Made by a program: the position numbers and the translations under genes
Shown here: positions 1-8,349 of the stretch, in pieces
Layout of the letters: each line of letters starts with the position of its first letter
How positions within the stretch are numbered: the first letter of the stretch is position 1
The notes under the pieces: generated by a model
What the model was told of the DNA's origin: nothing
What the model saw: the letters and a program-made list of their open reading frames with translations, nothing else
Databases searched by the model: none
Assembly (NCBI RefSeq): GCF_003851045.1
Contig: NZ_BFBX01000070.1
Coordinates: 91,923-128,518, forward strand
DNA: 36,596 nucleotides
From: Paenibacillus sp. 598K
GTDB taxonomy: Bacteria > Bacillota > Bacilli > Paenibacillales > Paenibacillaceae
Reading direction: 5' to 3'

Positions 1-2
1 GG

Positions 3-293
3 GCTTCCGGCAGCATGACCTCCGTGACGGTGCAGGCATCGGCGGCGCAGTCGATGGAGTCGCTGCTCGCGGCGCTGGAGCAGGCGGGCCAGCTCTATCG
101 GCCGGAGCAGGGCAGCGGCGTCGTGCCGCTGAGCGCCAATACGCTATTCATCCACCAGCGTCTGGCGGAGCGCCAGGGCGTCCCGACCAAAGCGGCGAAG
201 GGCCGGCTCTATCTGTATGTGATCGCCGATCCGGCCGAGCGCGACGCGCTTATGAGCGGCGTCCACGAGACGCTGGCGGGCTTTGCGGGCTGA
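3..293 (+). CDS. C-terminal end of an unidentified protein (partial)
   Basis: The reading frame is open from the left edge of the window to a TGA at 291-293, so this is most likely the 3' end of a gene that starts upstream. An internal ATG at 15 is available, but I see no convincing ribosome binding site before it. The visible ~96 residues are alanine- and leucine-rich and soluble, with a beta-strand-like LYLYVIAD stretch near the end; I do not recognise the family. It lies 37 nt before the glycosyltransferase start on the same strand, so it probably belongs to the same operon as the radical SAM cluster. Codon use (GC-rich third positions) matches its downstream neighbours. Confidence 0.55.
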   Translation, partial: ASGSMTSVTVQASAAQSMESLLAALEQAGQLYRPEQGSGVVPLSANTLFIHQRLAERQGVPTKAAKGRLYLYVIADPAERDALMSGVHETLAGFAG

Positions 294-330
294 GGGCGTG
301 ATCACCTCTAAATTAGAAAGGAAGTGGATT

Positions 331-1458
331 ATGGGTAACCGGCGTATCACCATCCTCTGCTCCGGCTTCGGGCTTGGCTTCTATATCCCCGGCTTGCTGG
401 TGGCGCAAGGGTTCCGGCAGCGCGGCATCGATACCGAGGTGCTCGTCTTCGAGAGCTATATGGAGCAGGAAAAGATCGACCATATCCCCGACAGCCGGGC
501 GGCGTACCATCGCGACTTTGCGCTGGCGAACCTGTCGGCGCGGCTGCCGATGGACATCCGCAAGAGCATCGACGATGCCCGCGTCGAGCAGCTGCTGGAC
601 GGTTGGGAGGCGGAGGATCGGCGCGAGTTCATCTCGCTGTCCGGCCACTGGGTGTACATCCTCGACCGGTACCGGGAGCGGATGCAGCCCCGGCCGGTTC
701 ATGCCGATCTGCTCTATGTCGACTCCGACCTGGCGCCCTCCTGGAAGAGTCTGAAGCGATATCATCCCCGATACAACGAGCCGTACTACGACGCCTGTCT
801 GTACGACCGCGACAAGCTGGATATCCGATGCGAGGTGAGTGTGCCTGCAGTCTCCCGACGGCCCTTCGCGGAGCGGGAAGCTCGGCTCGTCGTTCATGGC
901 GGGGGGTGGGGCATGGGGACGTACCGCGAGACAATCCCGACGCTCGCCGAGAGCGGCTATGCTCTCGATATCATCGCTTACCCGGACTCGCAATCGCCGC
1001 TCGACCCGCGTCATCGGTACCTGATGAATGCGACGGACTGGTGCGCCTGGGTCAAAGACGCCGAGGGGCGTCACGGCTTCCCGCCGCTGTGGGAGCTGAC
1101 GGACGGCGAGACGATCCGTCATGCGCCGCGCGAGGATCGGCACTGGATGATCGATATCGCGGGCAGCGCGCAGGCGATCGTCGCCAAGCCCGGCGCCGGG
1201 ACGCTGATCGATTCGCTCGCGACGGCGACGCCGATCATCCTGCTCGAGCCGTTCGGCAGTCATGAGCAGCGCAACGCCGAGCTGTGGGAGCATCTCGGCT
1301 ACGGGATGCGCTACGAGCGCTGGCGCGAGAGCGGCTACGCCTCGGAAGCGCTGGAGACGATGCACCGGGCGTTGCAGAGCCGGGCAACCGAAGGGATGGA
1401 CTATGTCGACCGCTATTGCGACCGCGTACACGTCGACCCCGCATTACGAATCTCTTGA
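331..1458 (+). CDS. GT-B glycosyltransferase (MurG/UGT-like)
   Basis: Predicted 375-residue NDP-sugar glycosyltransferase of the GT-B fold (GT1/GT28-like). The N-terminus has a beta-strand plus Gly-rich loop (RITILCSGFGLGFY, residues 4-17), as in the N-terminal Rossmann domain. The C-terminal half carries the donor-sugar signature AKPGAGTLIDSL followed by PIILLEPFGSHEQRNAE, which resembles the MurG KPG-GT...E..Q.NA motif. I place the start at ATG 331, not at the upstream GTG/ATG candidates, because AAAGGAAG (317-324) is well placed before it. No membrane segment or signal peptide is visible, so it should act in the cytoplasm. It is followed 19 nt later by a radical SAM gene and is probably cotranscribed. 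It likely glycosylates the metabolite made by this cluster; the acceptor and sugar are unknown. Confidence 0.8.
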   Translation: MGNRRITILCSGFGLGFYIPGLLVAQGFRQRGIDTEVLVFESYMEQEKIDHIPDSRAAYHRDFALANLSARLPMDIRKSIDDARVEQLLDGWEAEDRREFISLSGHWVYILDRYRERMQPRPVHADLLYVDSDLAPSWKSLKRYHPRYNEPYYDACLYDRDKLDIRCEVSVPAVSRRPFAEREARLVVHGGGWGMGTYRETIPTLAESGYALDIIAYPDSQSPLDPRHRYLMNATDWCAWVKDAEGRHGFPPLWELTDGETIRHAPREDRHWMIDIAGSAQAIVAKPGAGTLIDSLATATPIILLEPFGSHEQRNAELWEHLGYGMRYERWRESGYASEALETMHRALQSRATEGMDYVDRYCDRVHVDPALRIS

Positions 1459-1477
1459 AGACCAAGGAGGTCATGTG

Positions 1478-2572
1478 ATGAGCGTAACAAGCCCGAGTAT
1501 CGAGACGATGCAGCGGACGATGAGCTATCCGCGCTGGATCGTGCTGCAACTGCTGGAGGAGTGCAACCTGCGCTGCAAGATGTGTTACGAGTGGGGACTG
1601 GAGGGGCCGTACAAGCAGAAGAAGACGCTGGCGCAGCTCGACCCCGAGGTCATCAAAAAAATGATCATCGATTGCAGCCCCGGCAAGCCGTACTACGACT
1701 TTTTCGGCGGCGAGCCGCTGTTGTATCCATGGCTCGGCGACATCCTTGAGCTGATCCAGCATCACGGCAGCTACGCCGACTTCCCGACCAACGGCACTTT
1801 GCTGGAGCAGCATGCCGAGATGCTGGTCGCGACGGCGCCGCGCAAGATTTGGATGTCGCTGGATGGACCCGAGGCGATCAACGACCGGCAGCGCGGCAGA
1901 GGCGTGTTCAAGAAGGTCATCCGCGGCATCGAGAAGCTCTATGAGCTGCGGCAGAGCAAGGGGCAGACGTATCCGAAGATGGGCGTCTCGTTTATTATCA
2001 CGCCGCTGAACTATATGTACATCGAGGAGTTTTTCTTCCAGCATCTCGATCTATCGATGCTTGATCATATCAGCATGGAGGTGCAGCTCTATGCGACAGA
2101 GGAGCAGTACGCGCAGTACAAGGAAGTGCTGCGGGAGCAATTCGACGTCCATGACGCGCCGTATGCCAGAGGCATGGTGTGGAGCGACAGCAGCTCGTTC
2201 AGCCAGATCGATATCCCGGAGCTGACGCGACAGCTGCATGTGGTCAAGGATCATTGCCTCCCTCGCGACATCGAGGTCATCACCTATCCAAAGACGGTTG
2301 ACGAGGATAATCTGCGCAACTACTTTGGCGGAGAGTTCGGCAAGATGGCCGACAAGCGCAATCGCTGCTCGCTGCCCTGGACGTATGCGGAGATTACGGC
2401 GCGAGGCGAGGTGTCGCCCTGCCATGCTTTCTACGATCTGACCTTCGGCAATGTGAACGACGACGATCTGATGACGATCTGGAATGGTGACAAGTACAAG
2501 AACTACCGCGCCTACATGAAAAAGAACATGCTGCCGATCTGCACCGCCTGCTCCCGGTATTATATCTACTGA
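1478..2572 (+). CDS. Radical SAM enzyme with shortened SPASM (twitch-like) domain
   Basis: 364-residue radical SAM protein. Cys29, Cys33 and Cys36 form the CxxxCxxC motif that binds the SAM-cleaving 4Fe-4S cluster. FFGGEPLLYPW is the GGEP SAM-contact motif. The C-terminus has Cys297-X12-Gly-X4-Cys315 and then Cys355-X2-Cys358, and the protein ends six residues later. A full SPASM domain has seven cysteines; only four are present here, so one auxiliary cluster (twitch type) is likely. The start ATG at 1478 sits 7 nt after a perfect AAGGAGG (1464-1470); the open frame extends upstream to 1262 but those codons overlap the glycosyltransferase. Members of this family modify peptides or sugars (oxidation, epimerisation, C-C or thioether bonds); the substrate here cannot be read from sequence. 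Confidence 0.9.
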   Translation: MSVTSPSIETMQRTMSYPRWIVLQLLEECNLRCKMCYEWGLEGPYKQKKTLAQLDPEVIKKMIIDCSPGKPYYDFFGGEPLLYPWLGDILELIQHHGSYADFPTNGTLLEQHAEMLVATAPRKIWMSLDGPEAINDRQRGRGVFKKVIRGIEKLYELRQSKGQTYPKMGVSFIITPLNYMYIEEFFFQHLDLSMLDHISMEVQLYATEEQYAQYKEVLREQFDVHDAPYARGMVWSDSSSFSQIDIPELTRQLHVVKDHCLPRDIEVITYPKTVDEDNLRNYFGGEFGKMADKRNRCSLPWTYAEITARGEVSPCHAFYDLTFGNVNDDDLMTIWNGDKYKNYRAYMKKNMLPICTACSRYYIY

Positions 2573-2628
2573 CCTATCGATGTACGCGCGCTCATCGAGT
2601 CAAAAAGAACTGAAGGGAGTGGAATGCG

Positions 2629-3807
2629 ATGAGACCCAAAACGGAAGTGAAACGGACGCCAAGGGATCTGCAGATCCTGAAGCGCACGATCCGCACCGCT
2701 GTCGAGACGAAGCGCAACAAGGAGAAGCAGCCCGCTTACGCGACGCCGCTGCCGGAGTCGGTCGGCATCAAGCTGACCAACCAGTGCAATCTTCGTTGCA
2801 AGCATTGCTACCAGTGGAACGACACCGGCTACCATCATTACATGACGCTGCAGCAGCAGCGCGAGCAGCTCGACATCGGTCTGCTGGAGAGAGTGATCGT
2901 CGAGACCGAGCCGGCGCGCTCGCGGCTCTATATCTGGGGCGGCGAGCCGCTCGTCTACAGCCGCTTCGACCGGCTCGTCGAGCTGCTGGAGCAGTATCCG
3001 CGCGAGACGACGATCTGTACCAACGCCGTGCTCATCCCCAAGCGGATCGAGGAGCTGCTGCGCATCTCCGACAATCTGGAGCTGCTGATCGCGCTCGATG
3101 GCTTCGAGGAGGAAAATGATGCCCTGCGCGGCAAAGGCGTGTTCGGCAAGGCGATCGACGCCATCCGCATGCTCGTGCAGCTGCGCGAGGAAGGGCGATT
3201 CCGCGGCCGCATCTCGGTGCACACCGTCATCAATGACGCGATGACCAGCAAGCTGTACGACCTGCTGGCGTTCCTGGAGGAGCTGGGCGTCGATCTGGTG
3301 ATGGTCTGCTTCCCCTGGTACATCTCGGACGAGTGCACGCAAGGGATGGACGATTACTTCGACCGCCACTTCGACTTCCTGCCGGCCAGCGAGCAGCGAG
3401 GCGAGCGGAGCTGGCATGCCTTTAACTACAAGCTGGACCCGGACTATATCCCTGCGCTCTTGCAGGAGCTGGAGCGAATCAATAGCCGCACCTGGAAGAT
3501 GCTGGTGCGCTATCAGCCCAATCTTGAGCCGGACCAGATCGAGCCGTTTGTGCTCGGGCAGGAGCTGGCGGGCGGCGGCACGATGAACAAGAAGTGTCTG
3601 GCGCTCTCCAACCGGATGGACATTACGCCGGACGGCACGATGATCGCCTGCAAGTTTTTCAAGGAATTCGAGATCGGCAATCTGAACGACGGCCCGGTCC
3701 GGGAGCTGTGGCACAACAACACCTATCGTCAGATTCGCGAATTGATGGACGAGAGGCTGACGCCGGCCTGCTCCAAGTGCAGCGTGCTGCACCTGCACGG
3801 CGTGTAA
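2629..3807 (+). CDS. Second radical SAM/SPASM-type enzyme
   Basis: 392-residue radical SAM protein, a distant paralogue of the preceding gene. CNLRCKHC gives Cys53, Cys57 and Cys60 for the SAM cluster; IWGGEPLVYSRF is the GGEP motif. The C-terminal auxiliary-cluster region has Cys323-X12-Gly-X4-Cys341, a conserved ELWHNNTYR segment, and Cys381-X2-Cys384, then stops; like its neighbour it lacks the final cysteines of a full SPASM domain. An extra ~45 basic residues precede the core. The start ATG 2629 follows GAAGGGAG. It lies 56 nt after the first radical SAM gene on the same strand. Two consecutive enzymes of this kind suggest two successive radical steps, or a heterologous pair, on one substrate (inference). 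Confidence 0.9.
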   Translation: MRPKTEVKRTPRDLQILKRTIRTAVETKRNKEKQPAYATPLPESVGIKLTNQCNLRCKHCYQWNDTGYHHYMTLQQQREQLDIGLLERVIVETEPARSRLYIWGGEPLVYSRFDRLVELLEQYPRETTICTNAVLIPKRIEELLRISDNLELLIALDGFEEENDALRGKGVFGKAIDAIRMLVQLREEGRFRGRISVHTVINDAMTSKLYDLLAFLEELGVDLVMVCFPWYISDECTQGMDDYFDRHFDFLPASEQRGERSWHAFNYKLDPDYIPALLQELERINSRTWKMLVRYQPNLEPDQIEPFVLGQELAGGGTMNKKCLALSNRMDITPDGTMIACKFFKEFEIGNLNDGPVRELWHNNTYRQIRELMDERLTPACSKCSVLHLHGV

Positions 3808-3853
3808 ACCTGTATGCAGATATGACGGACAGATATGAAACGAGGTGCGCAAG

Positions 3854-4852
3854 TTGAGCATGATCCGAGTCGAACAGCTAAGTAAAAGCTTCCAGTACTA
3901 CAAGAAGGAGCAGGGGCTCAAGCATTCGCTAAAAAACCTGTTGTTCCGCAAGACGTTGATCAAGGAAGCAGTCAGCGGCATCTCCTTTGAGATCGAGCCC
4001 GGCGAGATGCTAGGCTTCCTCGGTCCCAACGGCTCCGGCAAAACGACGACGCTGAAGATGCTCTCCGGCATCCTCTACCCGACGAGCGGAACGGCGACGG
4101 TGAACGGCTTCGTGCCGTGGGAGCGCAAGAAGGAATTCAAGATGCAATTCTCCATCGTCATGGGGCAGAAGTCGCAGCTCTGGTGGGACCTGCCGGCGAG
4201 CGAGTCGCTCTACCTGAACAAATGCATCTACGAGCTCGACGAGAAGCCGTATCGCCAGGTACTCGATGAGCTGACCGAGATGCTCGATGTGAAGGAGTTG
4301 CTGAACGTCCAGGTGCGGCGGCTGTCGCTGGGCGAGCGGATGAAGATGGAGCTGATCGCCTCGCTCATCCATCGGCCCAAGGTGATCTTCCTCGACGAGC
4401 CGACGATCGGTCTCGATCTGATCTCGCAGAAGCGGATCCGCGAGTTCCTGAAGCACTACAACGAGCAGACCGGGGCGACGGTCATCCTGACGAGCCACTA
4501 TATGGCCGATATCGAGGACCTGTGCAAGCGGGCGATCATCATTAATGAAGGCCGCACCGTCTACGACGGCGATCTGCGTCGCATCAACGAGCTGTTCAAT
4601 GCGAAGAAGATCATCAAGCTGCAATTCACCGACGAGGTGCAGCGCGAGGCGCTGCTCGGCTTTGGCGAGATCCGCAAGCATGACGGGGCAAGCGCCGTGC
4701 TCGAGGTCGATAAGCGCGAGCTGCAACGGTACTCCAAGCTGATCCTCGAGCGGCTGCCGATCCTCGACTTCACGATCGAGGATATCCCGGTCGAGCAAGG
4801 CATCGAGAGCTTGTACCAGAAGGAAGAGGTCCGACATGAGAGCCTGGCATAA
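3854..4852 (+). CDS. ABC transporter ATP-binding protein (COG4586 type)
   Basis: 332-residue ATPase. Walker A GPNGSGKT spans residues 57-64, the signature is LSLGERMKME, Walker B with catalytic Glu is VIFLDEP followed by the D-loop residues GLD, and the switch His is in LTSHYM. The ~35 residues before the Walker A strand and the ~90-residue C-terminal extension are typical of the ATPases that pair with two ABC2_membrane_6-type permeases (COG4586/4587/3694). Three starts are possible (GTG 3845, TTG 3854, ATG 3860); I choose TTG 3854 because ACGAGG ends 8 nt before it, whereas it overlaps the GTG. The gene overlaps the next permease by 17 nt. Role: energises a probable exporter for the cluster product, giving self-resistance or secretion. 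Confidence 0.9.
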   Translation: MSMIRVEQLSKSFQYYKKEQGLKHSLKNLLFRKTLIKEAVSGISFEIEPGEMLGFLGPNGSGKTTTLKMLSGILYPTSGTATVNGFVPWERKKEFKMQFSIVMGQKSQLWWDLPASESLYLNKCIYELDEKPYRQVLDELTEMLDVKELLNVQVRRLSLGERMKMELIASLIHRPKVIFLDEPTIGLDLISQKRIREFLKHYNEQTGATVILTSHYMADIEDLCKRAIIINEGRTVYDGDLRRINELFNAKKIIKLQFTDEVQREALLGFGEIRKHDGASAVLEVDKRELQRYSKLILERLPILDFTIEDIPVEQGIESLYQKEEVRHESLA

Positions 4853-5645
4853 GTATCGGCGCACGTATATGCTCGGCGTCCAAAACGAGATGGAGTACCG
4901 CACCGACTTCCTGCTCGGCATCCTGAGCGGCACGTTTATCGTCATCGTGCAATGCTTCCTGTGGACGGCTGTCTTCAACAGCTCGCCGCAGGAGGTGATC
5001 AACGGCTACACCTACCCGCAGATGATCATCTACTCGGTGTTCTCCGGCGTCGTCTCGCGGCTCGTCTCGGCGGGCTTTGAGGGCGAGGTGTCCAATGACA
5101 TCAAGACCGGCGGGCTGAGCAAGTTTATCGCCCAGCCGATTCATTATTTTACGTATCGCATCTGCAATTTTCTCGGCGGCAAGACGGTGCAGCTGGCGAT
5201 TATTTTGCTGATGATGGCGGCGATGGTCATTTTCTTTATGCAGGTGTGGGATTTCCGTCTGGAGGCGCTGCGGACGCTGTTGTTTTTCGCCAGCATCGTG
5301 TTGGGGATGCTCATTAACTTTTTGCTGTTTTACTCGATCAGCGCGCTCGCCTTTGTCGTGACCGAGGTGTGGGGCATTTTTATCGCGTTTAACCAAGGGG
5401 TCTATCTGCTCAGCGGCGCGATCTTCCCGCTCGATATCTTCGGCGATACGGTGACGCGCATCTCGAGCCTGCTGCCCTTCCAGTACATCGTCTTCTTCCC
5501 GGTCAATATCCTGAACGGCAGCCTGGCGCAGCCGGCGATCCTGAATGGATTGCTCGTGCAGGTCGTCTGGCTCGGCGTGCTGCTGATCGTCTCCCGGGTA
5601 TGCTGGGCGGCCGGGATGAAGAAATACGTGGCCGTGGGAGGGTAG
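4836..5645 (+). CDS. ABC-2 family permease (COG4587/ABC2_membrane_6 type)
   Basis: 269-residue polytopic membrane protein with about six hydrophobic segments (for example ILSGTFIVIVQCFLW, LAIILLMMAAMVIFF and the LLFFASIVLGMLINF region). The N-terminus MRAWHKYRRTYMLGVQNEMEYR with an amphipathic start and charged EYR is typical of the family. It starts inside the end of the ATPase gene (ATG 4836 with GGAAGAGG upstream), which implies translational coupling. With the next gene it should form the heterodimeric membrane part of the transporter. Substrate unknown; position in the operon points to export of the cluster product. Confidence 0.87.
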   Translation: MRAWHKYRRTYMLGVQNEMEYRTDFLLGILSGTFIVIVQCFLWTAVFNSSPQEVINGYTYPQMIIYSVFSGVVSRLVSAGFEGEVSNDIKTGGLSKFIAQPIHYFTYRICNFLGGKTVQLAIILLMMAAMVIFFMQVWDFRLEALRTLLFFASIVLGMLINFLLFYSISALAFVVTEVWGIFIAFNQGVYLLSGAIFPLDIFGDTVTRISSLLPFQYIVFFPVNILNGSLAQPAILNGLLVQVVWLGVLLIVSRVCWAAGMKKYVAVGG

Positions 5646-5649
5646 CGCG

Positions 5650-6462
5650 ATGGACTATAACGTGAGAGAAATCTGGAAGCATATGCGCGTCTATTACCGG
5701 TTCGCCAAAAACAGTCTGATCGGCTATATGGAGTACCGAGCCAACTTCTACTCCAGTCTGACGATGGAGTTCGTCTTCCTGTTCACCAAGCTCGTGTATG
5801 TGCTGTTCGTGTTCCGGCTCGGCATCGAGATCAACGGCATCACGCCGGATCAGATGCTGATCTTCACGGGCACCTATACGCTCATGATCGCCATCTATAC
5901 GGGGCTGTTCATGGACAATTTCTACGCGCTGTCCGGCCATATCCGCAACGGCATGCTTGATATGTATCTGACCAAGCCGGTATCGACGCAGTTTATGATC
6001 TCGTTCCGCCATATCAACTTTGCCCTGCCGCTGCCCAATCTGATCGCTGGCATCACGATGGTCGTCATCGCCTGGCAGCGTCTGGAGCTGAGCACCAGTC
6101 CGCTCTATATCGCGGCGTACATCGGCGTCATCATCAGCGGCGCTATCGTCGCCTACTCGGTGCTGCTGCTGCCGCAGATCCTGGCGTTCTGGACGGTCAA
6201 GTCCGGCGCCATCACGGAGATTATGGACAAGAGCTGGGAGCTGAACAACATGCCGATGTATATCTATCCCAACTGGCTGCGCCGACTCGGACTGTATGTC
6301 CTGCCCGTGCTGTTCATGACGAACATGCCGGCGGTCTATCTGATCGATCGGCTCGATGTGTTCCTGGCGATCTGGATCTTCGTCGCCCCTGTGCTGACGC
6401 TGATCGCCGTGCGGCTGTTCTGGAGCTTCGCGATCAAGCGGTACGCGAGCGCCAGCAGCTGA
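5650..6462 (+). CDS. ABC-2 family permease (COG3694/ABC2_membrane_6 type)
   Basis: 270-residue membrane protein with about six hydrophobic segments, starting 4 nt after the stop of the first permease (GGAGGG overlaps the previous stop region). The segment NSLIGYMEYRANFYSSLTMEF mirrors the EMEYRTDFLL region of its partner, so the two are distant homologues that probably heterodimerise. C-terminal part has WIFVAPVLTLIAVRLFW followed by a basic tail. This completes a one-ATPase/two-permease transporter. Families of this type are annotated as uncharacterised transport systems, so direction (export) is inferred from cluster context only. Confidence 0.87.
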   Translation: MDYNVREIWKHMRVYYRFAKNSLIGYMEYRANFYSSLTMEFVFLFTKLVYVLFVFRLGIEINGITPDQMLIFTGTYTLMIAIYTGLFMDNFYALSGHIRNGMLDMYLTKPVSTQFMISFRHINFALPLPNLIAGITMVVIAWQRLELSTSPLYIAAYIGVIISGAIVAYSVLLLPQILAFWTVKSGAITEIMDKSWELNNMPMYIYPNWLRRLGLYVLPVLFMTNMPAVYLIDRLDVFLAIWIFVAPVLTLIAVRLFWSFAIKRYASASS

Positions 6463-6500
6463 TGAGAGCTTAACCAATCGAAGAGGGAGAGGTGAACGGC

Positions 6501-7337
6501 ATGAGTGTGAGCGGCCAACCGACCGATGCGCCGCCGATCGTCAAGAAGCGGCTGCCCAACGGGCTCGAGGTGTATCAGAACAACGAAGGCGAGACGTCGT
6601 TCCTGTATGACGAGATTTTCCGCAAGGAGATGTACTTCCGCCATGGCATCGCGCTGGAGGACAACAGCACGGTGCTCGATGTCGGCGCCAACATCGGCAT
6701 GTTCACCCTGTTCGTGAACAGCAAGAGCGCGGGCTGCCGCGTCTATGCCTTCGAGCCGCTGCCGCCGACCTATGAGATTCTGAAGCTCAATACGAGCGCG
6801 CTGCCGGGTGTGACGATCGTCAACTGCGGTCTCTCGGATGAGAACAAGGAAGCGGCGTTCGCCTACTTCCCGACGATGTCGACCGACTCGGTGCAGCTCA
6901 AGTACCGGGAGGATCATGACAAGGACCTGCGCTTCGGTCTGCTCAACCACTATCGCGACGACTTCGCTAACGAGCGCTCGCTCAACCGGTTCGTCGATCA
7001 TGTGATGACGCCGCGGATGATGAAGGAGCAGGTGTATCGCTGCCAGCTGACGACGATCGCCGACATCATGCGTCGCTACGAGCTGACCCAGGTCGATCTG
7101 CTCAAGATCGATGTGGAGAAGAGCGAGTTCGAGGTGCTCGAGGGGATCGGCCGCGACGACTGGACGAGGATCAGACAGGTCGTCATGGAGGTGCATAACT
7201 TGGACGATGCGCAGCTGCGACGGCTGCGGCAGGTGTTCGAAGACCAGGGCTTCAGCGTCGTCATCGACGCCTACGACGATCTGAATATCCCGGACTACTA
7301 TAACGTGTATGCGATCAATCGCAGCTTCGCTTCATGA
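6501..7337 (+). CDS. FkbM-family SAM-dependent methyltransferase
   Basis: 278-residue class I methyltransferase. Motif I is VLDVGANIGMFTLF (Asp60 to Gly66), followed by YAFEPLPPTYEILK, the acidic ribose-binding loop typical of FkbM proteins (FEP), and VDLLKIDVEKSEFEVLEGI, the family's diagnostic DLLKID-E--E--VL-G motif. I choose ATG 6501 over GTG 6492 because the purine-rich AGAGGGAGAGG (6482-6492) then has normal spacing. FkbM enzymes usually O-methylate sugars, polyketides or peptides. The next methyltransferase overlaps it by 4 nt (ATGA), so both are probably translated together and decorate the same scaffold. Confidence 0.9.
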   Translation: MSVSGQPTDAPPIVKKRLPNGLEVYQNNEGETSFLYDEIFRKEMYFRHGIALEDNSTVLDVGANIGMFTLFVNSKSAGCRVYAFEPLPPTYEILKLNTSALPGVTIVNCGLSDENKEAAFAYFPTMSTDSVQLKYREDHDKDLRFGLLNHYRDDFANERSLNRFVDHVMTPRMMKEQVYRCQLTTIADIMRRYELTQVDLLKIDVEKSEFEVLEGIGRDDWTRIRQVVMEVHNLDDAQLRRLRQVFEDQGFSVVIDAYDDLNIPDYYNVYAINRSFAS

Positions 7338-8326
7338 GGCGACTGCTGGAGATGCTGGTATGCGTCGCTTGCCACAGCGAGCTGGACGTCTCGGAGGATC
7401 GGCTGGACTGCCGGGCATGCGGAGCCAGCTATCCGGTGCATCCGAGCTATATTGCGATGCGCGACGAGCGGGAGGCTGAGCGCGAGCCGCAGACGTGGCA
7501 GGCCAAGGCGCAGGAGGAGCGGGAGTATGCGGAGATCGCCGAGCGGCTCGCTCGGGCCGGAGTCGAGCGGTTCGCCACCCATCTTAACTTTGGCTATGTG
7601 CCGAACGGTCGTCCGCAGCGGGCGGTCATCGAACCCGAGGCGCATGGGCTCAACCGCAATTCGCTGCGGCTCCTGCTCGAGGTCGTCGGCGATGCCGACC
7701 TTCGGGGGCGCGACGTCGTCGATATCGGCTGCGGACGCGGCGGCAACAGCGCGGCGCTCGTCCGTTACTTCCAGCCCCGCCTCCTGGTCGGGCTGGATCT
7801 GTGTGAGGCGAACATCGCCTTTTGCAGCGCGCGCAATCGTCTGCCGCAGGTCAGCTATCTCGTCGGCGATGCCGAGCGGCTGCCGTTCGCTGAGGAGAGC
7901 TTCGAGGTCGCGCTCAACATCGAGTCCGCGCACGCCTACCCGCACCGGGAGCGGTTTTACCGCGAGGTGTGCCGCATCCTCAGGCCTGGCGGCGTCCTCC
8001 TCTACACCGAGCTGATGCTCGCGGAGGAGGCTCGGCACCATCTGCGGATGCTCGAGGAGGCGGGACTGCTCATCGAGCGGGACGAGGATATGACGGCCAA
8101 TGTGCTGCTCTCCTGCGACGAGAACGCTCGCCAGCGTACCGGGCAGCAGGGAATCGCCGCCGTCAGCGGCACCTTGGGAGTAAGTACCGGCACCGACAGC
8201 ACCAGCACTCCGAGCGCCATCACCGACATCGGCGACTTTATCGCGTTGCCCGGCTCGCGCAAGTACGAGGAGATGCGGAGAGGCGAGCGCGTCTATCGAA
8301 TGATGAAGCTGGTCAAGCCGGATTAA
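7334..8326 (+). CDS. Class I methyltransferase with N-terminal zinc-ribbon
   Basis: 330-residue protein. The N-terminus has Cys10-X2-Cys13-X12-Cys26-X2-Cys29 in a Trm112-like zinc-ribbon. Motif I VVDIGCGRGGNSAALV lies at about residues 128-143, the acidic strand is LVGLDLCEANI, post-motif GDAERLPFAEESFEVALNIES and ILRPGGVLLYTEL are standard for the Methyltransf_11/25 group. Near residues 270-300 there is a low-complexity Ser/Thr/Gly-rich stretch (STGTDSTSTPSA) that looks like an insertion in an otherwise normal fold. It overlaps the FkbM gene by 4 nt. Likely an O-, N- or C-methyltransferase acting on the cluster product; target atom not predictable. Confidence 0.85.
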   Translation: MRRLLEMLVCVACHSELDVSEDRLDCRACGASYPVHPSYIAMRDEREAEREPQTWQAKAQEEREYAEIAERLARAGVERFATHLNFGYVPNGRPQRAVIEPEAHGLNRNSLRLLLEVVGDADLRGRDVVDIGCGRGGNSAALVRYFQPRLLVGLDLCEANIAFCSARNRLPQVSYLVGDAERLPFAEESFEVALNIESAHAYPHRERFYREVCRILRPGGVLLYTELMLAEEARHHLRMLEEAGLLIERDEDMTANVLLSCDENARQRTGQQGIAAVSGTLGVSTGTDSTSTPSAITDIGDFIALPGSRKYEEMRRGERVYRMMKLVKPD

Positions 8327-8349
8327 ACAAGACGAGAGGAGGAGCGCAG

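Noticed and set aside
313..1431. Long minus-strand open frame opposite the glycosyltransferase gene (and similar ones at 2566-3861, 4010-5002, 5503-6477, 6336-7196)
   Set aside because: They are antisense to well-supported genes with recognisable motifs, have no ribosome binding sites, and their translations are rich in Arg/His/Gln repeats typical of shadow frames in GC-rich DNA.
1262..1477. Upstream extension of the first radical SAM frame
   Set aside because: It overlaps the glycosyltransferase gene out of frame, whereas ATG 1478 has a perfect AAGGAGG and gives the normal family N-terminus.
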